This document shows positions 26,661 to 34,836 of a stretch of DNA of 64,000 nt, in pieces. The stretch's first letter is position 1. Every line of letters starts with the position of its first letter. Made by a program: the position numbers and the translations under genes. The DNA comes from Thiocystis violacea (GTDB taxonomy: Bacteria > Pseudomonadota > Gammaproteobacteria > Chromatiales > Chromatiaceae): contig NZ_NRRG01000004.1 in assembly GCF_016583575.1 (NCBI RefSeq), forward strand, positions 62,001-126,000, in the 5' to 3' direction. The notes beneath the pieces are model-generated. The model searched no databases and was not told the DNA's origin. It worked only from the letters and a program-made list of their open reading frames with translations.

Positions 26661-28799
26661 ATGAGCACACTGCAAACTGGAATCTCTGGCCTGCTGGCCT
26701 TTCAGCGTGCCCTGTCGACCACCGGACACAACATCGCCAATGCCTCGACCGAGGGTTACAGCCGGCAGCGGGTGGAGTTTTCGACCAATAATCCACAGCG
26801 GCTGGGTGGGCACTATCTCGGGCAGGGGGTCGAGATCTCCACCGTGCGGCGGCTCCAGAACGATCTCGTGGACTCGCAACTGCGCACCAGCCTCACCAAC
26901 GCCGCCAACGGCGATGTGCGCGCCGCCTTCGCCGAACGGGTCGACCGTCTGCTCGCCAACGAGAGCACCGGGCTGGCGCCCGTACTGGAGAACTATTTCA
27001 AGTCGGTGCAGGACGTCGCCAACGACCCGACCTCGCTCTCGGCGCGCACCGTCATGCTCAACGAGGCCGACACCCTGACCGATCGGTTCGCCCAGATCAA
27101 CAGCCAGTTGGAGGAGCAGCGCACCCTGGTCAACGGACGGATCGAGACCACGGTGGAGGAGATCAATCAATACGCCGAGTCGCTGGCCGATCTCAACCGT
27201 CAGATTGTTTCCGGCTTCGTCGGCGGCAGCCCGCCCAACGATCTGCTCGACCGTCGCGACAACATCCTCAATAAACTGGCCGAGAAGATCGAGGTCAACA
27301 CCACCACCCAGGACGACGGTGCCGTCAACGTCTTCATCGGCAACGGCCAGTCGCTGGTCATGGCCGGGGGCGCCAATCAACTGGTCGCGGATCATCTCTC
27401 GGGCGATCCGGTGAATCTGGACATCGGGCTCAAGAGCACCGCGAGCGGTCAACCGACCAACGTCACCCGTTTCATGACCGGTGGCGAGATCGGCGGGCTG
27501 CTGGAGACACGCAGCGGCATGATCGACACCGCCCAGAACAAGCTCGGGCTGGTCGCGCTCAATCTGGCCACCGCCTTCAACGAGCAGAACCGTCTGGGAC
27601 TGGATCTGAACGGCGATCCGGGCCAGGACATCTTTACGCTGCCGAAGGTGAGCGTCAGCCCCAAGGCCGGGAACAGCCTGACCGCAAGTCCCGGCGTTAC
27701 CATCGATGATGTCACCAAACTCAACCCGAACGACTATCGGTTGACGAGCAACGGAACGGATTTTCGGTTGACGCGGCTGCCGGATAACACCGCCGTTCAG
27801 CTTGTGCCTGAATTGCAAGTGACCCCAACTGGCACTATCGAGGAGCCTGGAATCACCGTTTCGGATGCGTCCAAATTCGATATGGGTGGTTACACATTGG
27901 CCTCCCCCGATGGAAGCAGTTTTACTTTGGAGGATTCGGATGGGACGTCAGTGACTCTGGCGGAAGATCCACCCGGCTCTAAGATCCACGTTGGCGGCGG
28001 TTTAAGCATTGACACTTCTGGTATCACGACCGCTGGTTCATGGGACATCGAGCCGACCGCCATTCGCACGGCCGACGGACTGAGCATTAATACCGCCAGT
28101 ATCGCCACGGCCACGACGGGCGATAGCTGGCTGATCCAGCCGACCCGCTTCGCCGCCGACGGTCTCAAGGTCGCGATCACCGAGCCCCAGGAGATCGCCG
28201 CCGCCGCCGCGGTCAAGGCCGAAAGCAGCGACCTCAATACCGGCGAGGCGACCATCGAGAGCGTGCGCGCGGTCGATGCGAGCGACCCCGACATACTGAA
28301 GGCTCGGGCGATCGTCAGCTACGACGGGACCGACTATCTGGTCGACGATGTCGCCCTTCCGGCGGAGGCGGTGACACTGAAGGACGGGTTCACCACCATC
28401 ACCACCAAAGGCTGGGAACTCAAGCTCAAGGGCACGCCCGAGGACGGCGACGAATTCATCGTCAGCGGCAATGCCGGCCAGGAAGGGGACAACCGCAACA
28501 TCCTCGCCATGAGCGATCTGCAAAACGTCCGCCTTGTGCAGGGACAGGCGACGATCGAGGGCAGCCACACCAGCATCCTGGCCAGTGTCGGAACCCAGAC
28601 CCGCCAGGCCCAGATCACCCGCGACTCCAGCAACACCATGCTGGAAGAGGCGCGGGCGCAGCGCGAGGCGATCTCGGGCGTCAACCTGGATGAAGAGGCC
28701 GCCAACATGCTTCGCTACCAGCAGGCCTACCAGGCCGCGGCGCAGGTGATCTCCACCACCAGCACCATGTTCGACACGCTGCTCAACGCCGTCCGCTGA
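26661..28799 (+). CDS. flgK: Hook-filament junction protein FlgK
   Basis: FlgK (HAP1) joins hook and filament; its chaperone is FlgN. I chose the ATG at 26661 with GGTGGAG upstream (712 residues). The N-terminus LQTGISGLLAFQRALSTTGHNIANASTEGYSRQRVEF and C-terminus GVNLDEEAANMLRYQQAYQAAAQVISTTSTMFDTLLNAVR are canonical. The protein is longer than the approximately 550-residue enterobacterial form because of a large central insertion. Within it, two related modules occur (GLSIDTSGITTAGSWDIEPT and GLSINTASIATATTGDSW..IQPT). DNA at about 27780-28060 is less GC-rich than its flanks (about 50 versus 72 percent in two lines I counted). Confidence 0.95.
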   Translation: MSTLQTGISGLLAFQRALSTTGHNIANASTEGYSRQRVEFSTNNPQRLGGHYLGQGVEISTVRRLQNDLVDSQLRTSLTNAANGDVRAAFAERVDRLLANESTGLAPVLENYFKSVQDVANDPTSLSARTVMLNEADTLTDRFAQINSQLEEQRTLVNGRIETTVEEINQYAESLADLNRQIVSGFVGGSPPNDLLDRRDNILNKLAEKIEVNTTTQDDGAVNVFIGNGQSLVMAGGANQLVADHLSGDPVNLDIGLKSTASGQPTNVTRFMTGGEIGGLLETRSGMIDTAQNKLGLVALNLATAFNEQNRLGLDLNGDPGQDIFTLPKVSVSPKAGNSLTASPGVTIDDVTKLNPNDYRLTSNGTDFRLTRLPDNTAVQLVPELQVTPTGTIEEPGITVSDASKFDMGGYTLASPDGSSFTLEDSDGTSVTLAEDPPGSKIHVGGGLSIDTSGITTAGSWDIEPTAIRTADGLSINTASIATATTGDSWLIQPTRFAADGLKVAITEPQEIAAAAAVKAESSDLNTGEATIESVRAVDASDPDILKARAIVSYDGTDYLVDDVALPAEAVTLKDGFTTITTKGWELKLKGTPEDGDEFIVSGNAGQEGDNRNILAMSDLQNVRLVQGQATIEGSHTSILASVGTQTRQAQITRDSSNTMLEEARAQREAISGVNLDEEAANMLRYQQAYQAAAQVISTTSTMFDTLLNAVR

Positions 28800-28812
28800 T
28801 AAGGAGGAGTCC

Positions 28813-30075
28813 ATGCGCATTTCCACCAGCCAGCTCTTCCAATCCGGCGTCTCGTCCATGCAGCGCGCCCAGGTGGATCTCAATCACACCAGCCTCCAGA
28901 TGGCCACGGGGCGGCGCATCCTCACGCCCTCCGACGACCCCAGCGGCGCGACCCAGTCGGTCATGCTGCAAGCGGCCATCGGCGCGACCGAGCAGCATCA
29001 GCGCAACGTCACCCTGGCCCAGCCCAAGCTGGAGCAAGAGGAATCCCAGATCGACGCGGCCGACACCAAGCTGCAACGGGTGCGCGAACTGGTCCTTACC
29101 GGCAACAACGCCACCTACAACGCTTCCGACCGCAAGACCATGGCGAGCGAAATCCGCCAACTGCGCGACGACATCCTGGCCCTCGCCAACACCCAGGACG
29201 CCAACGGCGAGTATCTATTCGCCGGTACGCGATCACTCGAAAAACCCTTCGTCGAGAACGCCGCGGGACGGGTGTCCTATGTCGGGGCCGACGGAGTGGG
29301 CGCCGTGCGTCAGGTCGCCGTCAGCGCGACCCGCGATATTCCGATCGGCGACACCGGCCAGTCTGTCTTCATGGATATCCCCGAGAAGAGCGGTCTGGTG
29401 GTGGAGGGGGGCATACCGCCGAGCAATACGGGCGATCTCGTCGTCCAGCGGGCCGAGATCAAGGATTACGACGAATACGCGCTCGATCCCACGGCCAGCT
29501 TCAGCATCCAGTTCACGGACAACGCGGGCACCATGGAATACGCCGTGTACGACGACGCGGACCCGCCAAACGCCGTCCTTGACGACGACACTGGTCTCCC
29601 CATCACCGGCACATACCAGTCCGACATGCCAATCGAATTCGCCGGCCGCGCCATCACCCTGACCGGCACCGGCACGCCCGACACCGGCGACGAGGTGATC
29701 GTCCGCCCGGCGCCCACAGTCAGTCTCTTTGACACGCTCGACGCCATCGCCACCGCCCTGGAGGCTCCAGTCAGCGACGAGGCCGGTCGCGAACGCCTGG
29801 CCGAGGCCAGCAGTACCGCCCTGCTCAACATCGACTCCAGCAACGGGCGTCTCAACGAAATCCGCACCTCCGTCGGTCTACGGCTCGGCGCGCTCGACAC
29901 CCAGACCGACATCAACTCACAGCGCCAGCTCGATCTGGAGACCACGCTCTCCGAGGTCCGCGATCTCGATTACGCCGAGGCCATCAGCCGCTTCAAGCTC
30001 CAGGAGGTCGTCCTGCAAGCCGCCCAGCAGACCTACGTCCAGGTCAGCCGACTCTCGCTCTTCGACTTCCTTTAA
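28813..30075 (+). CDS. flgL: Hook-filament junction protein FlgL
   Basis: FlgL (HAP3) is the second junction protein and a flagellin homologue. The 420 residues have the N-terminal flagellin-type helix (MRISTSQLFQSGVSSMQRAQVDLNHTSLQMATGRRILTPSDDP). A central variable region follows. The C-terminal helix (LSEVRDLDYAEAISRFKLQEVVLQAAQQTYVQVSRLSLFDFL) is diagnostic. It starts 13 bases after flgK with AAGGAGGAG and ends the flg operon. No flagellin gene is in the window. Confidence 0.95.
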   Translation: MRISTSQLFQSGVSSMQRAQVDLNHTSLQMATGRRILTPSDDPSGATQSVMLQAAIGATEQHQRNVTLAQPKLEQEESQIDAADTKLQRVRELVLTGNNATYNASDRKTMASEIRQLRDDILALANTQDANGEYLFAGTRSLEKPFVENAAGRVSYVGADGVGAVRQVAVSATRDIPIGDTGQSVFMDIPEKSGLVVEGGIPPSNTGDLVVQRAEIKDYDEYALDPTASFSIQFTDNAGTMEYAVYDDADPPNAVLDDDTGLPITGTYQSDMPIEFAGRAITLTGTGTPDTGDEVIVRPAPTVSLFDTLDAIATALEAPVSDEAGRERLAEASSTALLNIDSSNGRLNEIRTSVGLRLGALDTQTDINSQRQLDLETTLSEVRDLDYAEAISRFKLQEVVLQAAQQTYVQVSRLSLFDFL

Positions 30076-30181
30076 TCCGCGCCACCACGAAATCAGCAAA
30101 TAGATACCGCCTTGTCGAGGTGCGACCAAAAGCGAAGCTCCCGGCCATCATCCGAGGTCGGGGTGAAATAGATGGGGTGCG

Positions 30182-30203
30182 GTTGGGGTTCGCTCACCCC
30201 AAC
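30182..30203. terminator. Hairpin between flgL and the Cys-rich peptide gene
   Basis: Arms GTTGGGGT and ACCCCAAC flank a six-base loop. It lies between the convergent ends of flgL (30075) and the small peptide gene (30219). There is no T-run on either strand, so a terminator role is possible but not proven. Confidence 0.45.
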
Positions 30204-30218
30204 ACTCGCTCTAGACCA

Positions 30219-30311
30219 TTAGCCGATCAGATCCGCCTTACGCTTCGGGCATTTCTTGCAGCGCTTCTGCTCGCGGTATTTCTTGCAGCACTTTTCGGCT
30301 TTCTTGCTCAT
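30219..30311 (-). CDS. 30-residue Cys/Lys-rich peptide after ferritin
   Basis: This short gene has a strong ribosome site (GGAGGTGGG, about three bases before ATG) and begins 29 bases after the ferritin stop. The peptide is MSKKAEKCC at its start, with cysteines at 8, 9, 18 and 21 (CC-x8-C-x2-C), then Pro, and about 45 percent Lys/Arg. Four cysteines on so small a basic scaffold suggest a metal or Fe-S binding peptide or a redox partner, but I do not recognise a named family. The strong ribosome site and position make it a real gene rather than chance. It is probably co-transcribed with the ferritin gene. Confidence 0.75.
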   Translation of the reverse strand: MSKKAEKCCKKYREQKRCKKCPKRKADLIG

Positions 30312-30340
30312 CACCCACCTCCGCGAACGCGAGTAAACAC

Positions 30341-30862
30341 TCAGGCGGCGGTCGCGGCACCTTGGCCGATTTGTTTCGCGAGGGCCGCCAGCTCGTTGTC
30401 GATCATGAGCAGCGACTGACCCTGGTCGCCGAAAAGCCGCACGCGCCCGATGATGTCCTTCACCGTCGCCTCTTCCTCGATCTGCTCGGTCACGAACCAT
30501 TGCAGGAAGATGTTGGTGGCGTGGTCCTTCGCGGACAAGGCGAAATCGACCATCTCGTTGATCGTGGCGGTGACCCCGCGCTCATGCTCCAGCGTGCGCT
30601 CGAACATGGGAAGCACGCCGCCGTCCACGCTCGCCGGCGCGGCCACCTCAGACAACTGAACCCGCGCGTCCTGATCGATCAGATAACGGTACATCTTCAG
30701 CGCATGCGCCAATTCCTCGCCGTGCTTGGCGAGGAACCAGGCGGCCACGCCCTTCAGATTCATGGTCTCGGCTTGAGCCGAGAGCCCCAGATAGAAATAA
30801 GCGGAATACATCTCGCGGTTGATCTGGGTGTTGATGCGCTGCGCCATCTCGTTGGAAATCAT
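30341..30862 (-). CDS. ftnA: Ferritin (FtnA type)
   Basis: The 173-residue non-haem ferritin stores iron as a ferric core. The ferroxidase ligands are visible: Glu in NREMYSAYFYLGLSAQAE, and Glu/His in KHGEELAHALKMYRYL. Later helices carry NEMVDFALSAKDHATNIFLQWFVTEQIEEEATV. It lacks the haem-binding Met at the bacterioferritin position, so ferritin is the better call. The gene is followed by the Cys-rich peptide gene. An AGGAG ribosome site is about twelve bases from the ATG. The upstream spacer holds palindromic repeats rather than an obvious Fur box. Confidence 0.93.
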   Translation of the reverse strand: MISNEMAQRINTQINREMYSAYFYLGLSAQAETMNLKGVAAWFLAKHGEELAHALKMYRYLIDQDARVQLSEVAAPASVDGGVLPMFERTLEHERGVTATINEMVDFALSAKDHATNIFLQWFVTEQIEEEATVKDIIGRVRLFGDQGQSLLMIDNELAALAKQIGQGAATAA

Positions 30863-31023
30863 CTTTAATCTACTCCTGATAGGGAAATGGGCGAGCCGCC
30901 GGTCCGGGCCAGGGATTCCTTATGTGCGGACGGTCGTCGTCGAATCCACCGCCCCGGAAACGGAGAACGCGATCCGCTCGGCCAGGTCGCCTCGCCTCTG
31001 GCACGAGGTTCTATCATTGGTAG

Positions 31024-31134
31024 CGCCCCAATCGATAGAATTTCGTGGGAGCGGATTTTAGCCGCGATGAGCGCCGACGCGAGGTTTTTCGCGGCTGTAA
31101 GCCGCTCCCACGCGCCGATCCTCTTGATTGGGGC
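31024..31134. repeat. Nested REP-like inverted repeat
   Basis: Two REP-type units face each other. GTGGGAGCGG-xTTTxAGCCGCGA starts at 31045, and its reverse complement ends at 31111 (CCGCTCCCAC at 31102-31111). Outside them lies a second inverted pair, GCCCCAATCGA (31024-31034) and TTGATTGGGGC (31124-31134). GTGGGAGCGG cores are typical of REP elements mobilised by RAYT transposases; no RAYT gene is in the window. Confidence 0.8.
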
Positions 31135-31160
31135 ACCACTTCTTGGGCCTCGGAGCGTAC

Positions 31161-31192
31161 AGGATGGGCATCGCTCTCGCTCTGCCCATCCT
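31161..31192. repeat. Dispersed GGATGGG palindrome, copy 2
   Basis: Arms AGGATGGGCA and TGCCCATCCT are perfect complements around a twelve-base loop. They share the arm sequence with the repeats at 17885-17915 and 42488-42553. It lies just past the 3' end of the chemoreceptor gene and may form its transcript end. Confidence 0.75.
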
Positions 31193-31236
31193 GCGAGTTG
31201 GAGCGCTACCCACGGCCACTCTGGAAACGGCCAGCA

Positions 31237-33147
31237 TCAGATCCGGAAGTGCCCGATCCGGTCCTGGATCTCCGCCGCCAGACGCGCCAGTTCCTCGCTC
31301 GCCCGCGCCAGATGCAAGGAACCGGTGGCCGTTTGATCGACCGTTCGACCGATGGTGTGGATGTTGCGGTTGATCTCCTCGGCGACCGCGCTCTGCTCCT
31401 CCGCCGCGCTCGCGATCTGGGTGTTCATGTCGTTGACCGATGTGATCGAGCGACCGATGCTCTGGAACGACTCGCTGGCGCGCTTGGCCTGCTCCACGCT
31501 CTCCCGCGCGCGCTGCTCGCTCTTCTCGATCACCCGCACGGCGCCCGCGGAGCCTGACTGAACGCGCTCGATCTTGTCTCGGATGTCCTCGATCGATGCC
31601 TGGGTGCGACTGGCCAGGGTCCGCACCTCGTCGGCGACGACCGCGAAGCCGCGCCCCATCTCGCCCGCGCGCGCCGCCTCGATGGCCGCGTTGAGCGCCA
31701 GAAGATTGGTCTGCTCGGCCACGCCACGAATGACATCGAGCACCGCGCCGATCTCACGGCTATCGTCGGAAAGCCGGGCGATGACCTGACCGGCCTGCTC
31801 GATCTCTCCCGCCAGGGCCTCGATGGCGATCACCGTTTGCCGAGCGAGTTGATCACCGCGATCGGCCTCGCGATCGGTTTCATGGACCACGCGGGCCGCC
31901 TCGGCGGCGTGCCGTGCGACCTCCTCGACCGTTGCCGTCATCTCGTTGATCGCGGTCGCCACCCCATCCGTCTCGGCCTGCTGGAGCCGAACCTGCTGGT
32001 TGGTCTGACCGCTGGTGACCGAGAGTTCCTCGGCCGCGGCGGCGAGTTGCGCCGAAATTCCAGAAATCTGGCGAATCAGATCCTGAACCTTGTCGACGAA
32101 GCTATTGAAGGCTCGCGCGAGATCGGCCAATTCATTGCGTCCATCCGCCTGGAGGCGGCGTGTCAGATCACCGTCGCCCTCGGCGATCGAGCGCAGACTC
32201 TCGACCGTGCCCCGGATCGGCCTGGAGATGCCGCGCGCCGTGAACCAGGCCAGCGCCAGACCGCCCAGCAACAGCAGGGCGCCGAGTCCCAGGATCGAGA
32301 ACAGGGCCTGGCGTTGGAAGGCCAGGGCCTGGCTCCGATCGATCATGATCTCGAGTACGCCGACCGGGGCGCCCGAGAAGTCGCCCACCAGCCGGCCATA
32401 GGCGACGACCGGGATTCCCCCGTGCTCCATACGGCGCGTCAGGGTCTCGCCATCCATGATGTCGCGCAGTTCCTCCGGATCAAAGGCGCCTTCGCCCTCG
32501 ATGGTGCCCGCGAAGGTCTTGAACCCGCCTTTATCGGGTATCCGCAGCGCCGCGTCGGCGCCCGCGCGCGCCTTGAAACGATCGAAGAACGGCTGGCCAA
32601 AGGACATCCCGAACTCCACGACCCCTACATGACGCCCCTGATGGAAGACCGGCTCGACACCGCGCAGCCCCAATCCGGCCACGCCAATCTCGAGTCCCCT
32701 GACGGGCTTCTGGGTGCGGTTGGCCTCGACGATTGTCCGGCGGATCGCGGTCAGGTCATCTCCATAGCGATCGAGCATGTGCAGACGCAGAAAAGACGTC
32801 GCCGGCGCCGTGAGGAACTGGAACTGACTGACGGCGTAATGCTCGCGCATGTAGTCGAAAACCGGGCTGGTCAGGGCGCTCAGGCGTTCCCGATCACCCG
32901 CGGCGAAGGCCTCTTGCACCGGCGGCATCCGCGCCACGACCGCGCTGAGCGCCTCGGCCAGTTCACCCTGGGTCGCGATCTCGCCGCTCAGGGCGAGAAA
33001 CCGGCTCTCCAACTCGCGGGACTCGGCACGGTCGGACAGGGCACCCAACGCTCCCATCGCCAGCGGCAGGATGAGCCCAAGGCTCAACAGGCTGATGAGT
33101 GCGAATCCAATCAGTACACGATAACCAATGCTCAGGTGTTTCAGCAC
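31237..33147 (-). CDS. Methyl-accepting chemotaxis protein with Cache-type sensor
   Basis: This 636-residue chemoreceptor has one membrane helix at about 8-35 and a second at about 283-308. Between them lies a periplasmic sensor of about 245 residues with [34 protein letters not shown] and [21 protein letters not shown] segments, which resembles the double-Cache type 3 family. A HAMP domain follows ([26 protein letters not shown]), then the signalling domain with hairpin tip [32 protein letters not shown]. There is no C-terminal CheR/CheB-tethering pentapeptide (ends DRIGHFRI). The ligand is unknown. A weak sigma-28 promoter with exact spacing lies 34 bases upstream. Confidence 0.93.
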   Translation of the reverse strand: MLKHLSIGYRVLIGFALISLLSLGLILPLAMGALGALSDRAESRELESRFLALSGEIATQGELAEALSAVVARMPPVQEAFAAGDRERLSALTSPVFDYMREHYAVSQFQFLTAPATSFLRLHMLDRYGDDLTAIRRTIVEANRTQKPVRGLEIGVAGLGLRGVEPVFHQGRHVGVVEFGMSFGQPFFDRFKARAGADAALRIPDKGGFKTFAGTIEGEGAFDPEELRDIMDGETLTRRMEHGGIPVVAYGRLVGDFSGAPVGVLEIMIDRSQALAFQRQALFSILGLGALLLLGGLALAWFTARGISRPIRGTVESLRSIAEGDGDLTRRLQADGRNELADLARAFNSFVDKVQDLIRQISGISAQLAAAAEELSVTSGQTNQQVRLQQAETDGVATAINEMTATVEEVARHAAEAARVVHETDREADRGDQLARQTVIAIEALAGEIEQAGQVIARLSDDSREIGAVLDVIRGVAEQTNLLALNAAIEAARAGEMGRGFAVVADEVRTLASRTQASIEDIRDKIERVQSGSAGAVRVIEKSEQRARESVEQAKRASESFQSIGRSITSVNDMNTQIASAAEEQSAVAEEINRNIHTIGRTVDQTATGSLHLARASEELARLAAEIQDRIGHFRI

Positions 33148-33180
33148 GACGTCCTCCTTAATCCCCGATTAGCGTCCTCT

Positions 33181-33207
33181 ATGACGGCAAGAAGAATGCA
33201 TGCTTGA
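33181..33207 (-). promoter_or_regulatory. Possible sigma-28 promoter of the chemoreceptor gene
   Basis: The minus strand reads TCAAGCAT, eleven bases, then GCCGTCAT. The consensus boxes match at five of eight positions each and the 11-base spacing is exact. Weaker than the flgM promoter, but the target class (a chemoreceptor) is right. Confidence 0.45.
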
Positions 33208-33283
33208 ATCCTCGATTGCCATCAAGGCCAGAGCAGGCGCGCGCCTCTGGCCGCCATGTCCCAACCCAGTCAGGAACACGATC

Positions 33284-34129
33284 ATGATGCCCCCGCCAGT
33301 TCTCGGTGACCAGGATCTTCAGGCACTGCTTAACGAAGATGTCCCCTTCGGTGATCTCACCACCGACTCGCTGGGCATCGCCGCCCGATCGGGACGCATC
33401 CGCTTCCTCGCCCGCGACCCCATGGTGGCCTGCGGCGTCGAGGAGGCCGTGCGTCTGTTTCAATTGTGCGGCGCGCACGCCGAACTCCGGACGCCGTCGG
33501 GGGGCGAGGTGCCGACCGAGACCCTATTGTTGGAGGCGAGCGGCCGCGCCGGGGCCTTGCATCGGGCCTGGAAGACCGCCCAAACCCTGATCGAATGGTG
33601 CTCCGGGATCGCCACCAGCGCCGCCGAGATTCAGACCGCCGCCCGTCTTGGTCACCCTGACGCCTTGGTCGCCGGCACTCGCAAGAACGTCCCCGGAAAT
33701 CGCCGGCTCGCGGTCAAGGCGTTCCGAGCCGGCGGAGCGGTCATGCATCGCGGCGGTCTCTCGGAAACCCTGTTGGTGTTCGCCGAGCATCGACTATTCC
33801 TGGGCGGCGAGCGCCCCCCCGAGACGATCGCCCGACTGCGCCGTCAATGTCCGGAAAAGCGGGTGGTGGTCGAGGTCGACACGCCCGAGGAGGCGCTGGA
33901 CTGGGCCGAGGCGGATGTGCTGCAACTGGAGAAATTTCCGCCCCAGGCGGTGGCCGAGGTGGTCGCCGCGCTCGCCGCGCGTGGCTCGAACACCCTGGTC
34001 GCCGCCGCTGGCGGCATCAACGCCCGCAACGCCGAGGATTATGCCCGCGCCGGCGCGCGTCTGTTGGTCACCACGGCCCCGCACCTGGCGCCGCCACGGG
34101 ATGTACAGGTGCGGTTTTTTGTTGAGTGA
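33284..34129 (+). CDS. modD: ModD-like phosphoribosyltransferase of molybdenum loci
   Basis: The 281-residue product is homologous to NadC (quinolinate phosphoribosyltransferase), with NEDVPFGDLTTDSLGI at the start and GTRKNVPGNRRLAVKAFRAGGAVMHRGGLSE near the middle. A C-terminal TIM-barrel segment DVLQLEKFPPQAVAEVVAAL and AAAGGINARNAEDYARAGARLLVTTAP follows. The shape of the central motif and the neighbouring modE favour the ModD group, whose biochemical role in molybdenum metabolism is unclear. I chose the ATG at 33284 (MMPPPVL); upstream in-frame codons lack conservation and would start inside the chemoreceptor promoter. Confidence 0.85.
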   Translation: MMPPPVLGDQDLQALLNEDVPFGDLTTDSLGIAARSGRIRFLARDPMVACGVEEAVRLFQLCGAHAELRTPSGGEVPTETLLLEASGRAGALHRAWKTAQTLIEWCSGIATSAAEIQTAARLGHPDALVAGTRKNVPGNRRLAVKAFRAGGAVMHRGGLSETLLVFAEHRLFLGGERPPETIARLRRQCPEKRVVVEVDTPEEALDWAEADVLQLEKFPPQAVAEVVAALAARGSNTLVAAAGGINARNAEDYARAGARLLVTTAPHLAPPRDVQVRFFVE

Positions 34130-34180
34130 GCGCTCAGTCCTCGGGGAAAAGGCACGGAAACTGCTGAAAGTTCACGGAGC

Positions 34181-34220
34181 CTGACAACTGACAACTGACA
34201 ACTGACAACTGACAACTGAC
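34181..34220 (+). repeat. 7-bp tandem repeat abutting a start codon
   Basis: CTGACAA is repeated 5.7 times without error and ends exactly at the base before the ATG at 34221. It replaces the place where a ribosome site would be expected. Copy-number change would alter the spacing between upstream signals and the start codon. Confidence 0.9.
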
Positions 34221-34640
34221 ATGCCCAACCCCCGTCTGATCATGTATCACAAGCAATCCACCAGCGCCCGTACCCGTTTCCTGAAGCTCGAATATGGCGG
34301 GGTCTGTGGCTTCTCCGCTCTGCCGGAACCGGCGGAACTGAGTCGGGATTCTGGCGACGGGAGCAACCTGGTCTCGCATCCAGCCTTTCTGCTGCGCGAC
34401 GCCGAGACCCGGCTCGGTCTGCCGGGCGGCAGCCTGGAGGTCGAGTCCGGATTTCGCGGCCAGGTCGCCTCGACCGAGGGGATGACCGAGGTCTTCCTCG
34501 CCCGTTTCACCAGTATCGATCCGCCCTTCGAGCCGGTCGAGGCCAGCGGCGGAATCTTCATCGATCTGACCCAGGCGCGCGGTCTGCCGCCGGTCGAACT
34601 GGCGCTGCTGCGGCTCGCCTACGAGAAGATCCTCGGATAG
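34221..34640 (+). CDS. Unknown protein between modD and modE
   Basis: I do not recognise this 139-residue product. It has no signal peptide, membrane helix or cysteine cluster (one Cys). Visible features are an N-terminal LIMYHKQSTSARTRFLKLEYGGVCGFSALP segment and a C-terminal DLTQARGLPPVELALLRLAYEKILG helix. In between is a Phe/Glu/Ser-rich beta-type region. The codon use matches its neighbours, and it lies between modD and modE on the same strand, so a link with molybdate is possible. A 7-bp repeat occupies the ribosome-site position; a second in-frame ATG at 34242 (MYHKQ) is less affected. Confidence 0.65.
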   Translation: MPNPRLIMYHKQSTSARTRFLKLEYGGVCGFSALPEPAELSRDSGDGSNLVSHPAFLLRDAETRLGLPGGSLEVESGFRGQVASTEGMTEVFLARFTSIDPPFEPVEASGGIFIDLTQARGLPPVELALLRLAYEKILG

Positions 34641-34788
34641 GCGAAACCAGGAACCGCTCGATTCCCTGTCGGATTTCGTCCAGGCCATCCCGATCCCGTG
34701 GCCAACCCGACAAGAACGCCGGCCCAAAATCGCCCGAACAGGGCGATCCTTAGGCGGCCCACTCGATTGAGTTTATGTCTATCGATCT

Positions 34789-34805
34789 GTTATAAAAAAC
34801 ATAAC
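34789..34805. promoter_or_regulatory. Possible ModE operator upstream of modE
   Basis: GTTAT, seven bases, ATAAC form a palindrome 32 bases before the modE start codon, in an A/T-rich patch that is unusual here. ModE sites are palindromes of TAT/ATA-type half-sites with GTTAT/ATAAC ends, so autoregulation is plausible. The spacing differs from the best-known E. coli sites. Confidence 0.45.
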
Positions 34806-34836
34806 GTAACCCGCCAGCCTCCGGAGCCCGACGCGC

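Larger units (their letters stand above)
30863..31236. other. Palindrome-rich spacer between ferritin and chemoreceptor genes
   Basis: No gene is supported in these 374 bases. They contain a nested inverted repeat (31024-31134) with REP-like GTGGGAGCGG cores, and a second palindrome of the GGATGGG family (31161-31192). The ferritin promoter must lie near 30870-31000. I could not identify its boxes with confidence. Confidence 0.7.

Noticed and set aside
30341-30862. Bacterioferritin (bfr)
   Set aside because: The sequence follows FtnA; the haem-ligating Met context of bacterioferritin is not seen and the size is nearer FtnA.
31024-31192. CRISPR-like array
   Set aside because: Repeats are inverted, unequal in spacing and only two deep; they fit REP-type palindromes.
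31837-33207. 456-codon plus-strand frame opposite the chemoreceptor
   Set aside because: Antisense shadow; the minus-strand frame has clear HAMP and MCP signalling motifs.
34181-34220. CRISPR or satellite array
   Set aside because: Seven-base unit without spacers is a microsatellite.
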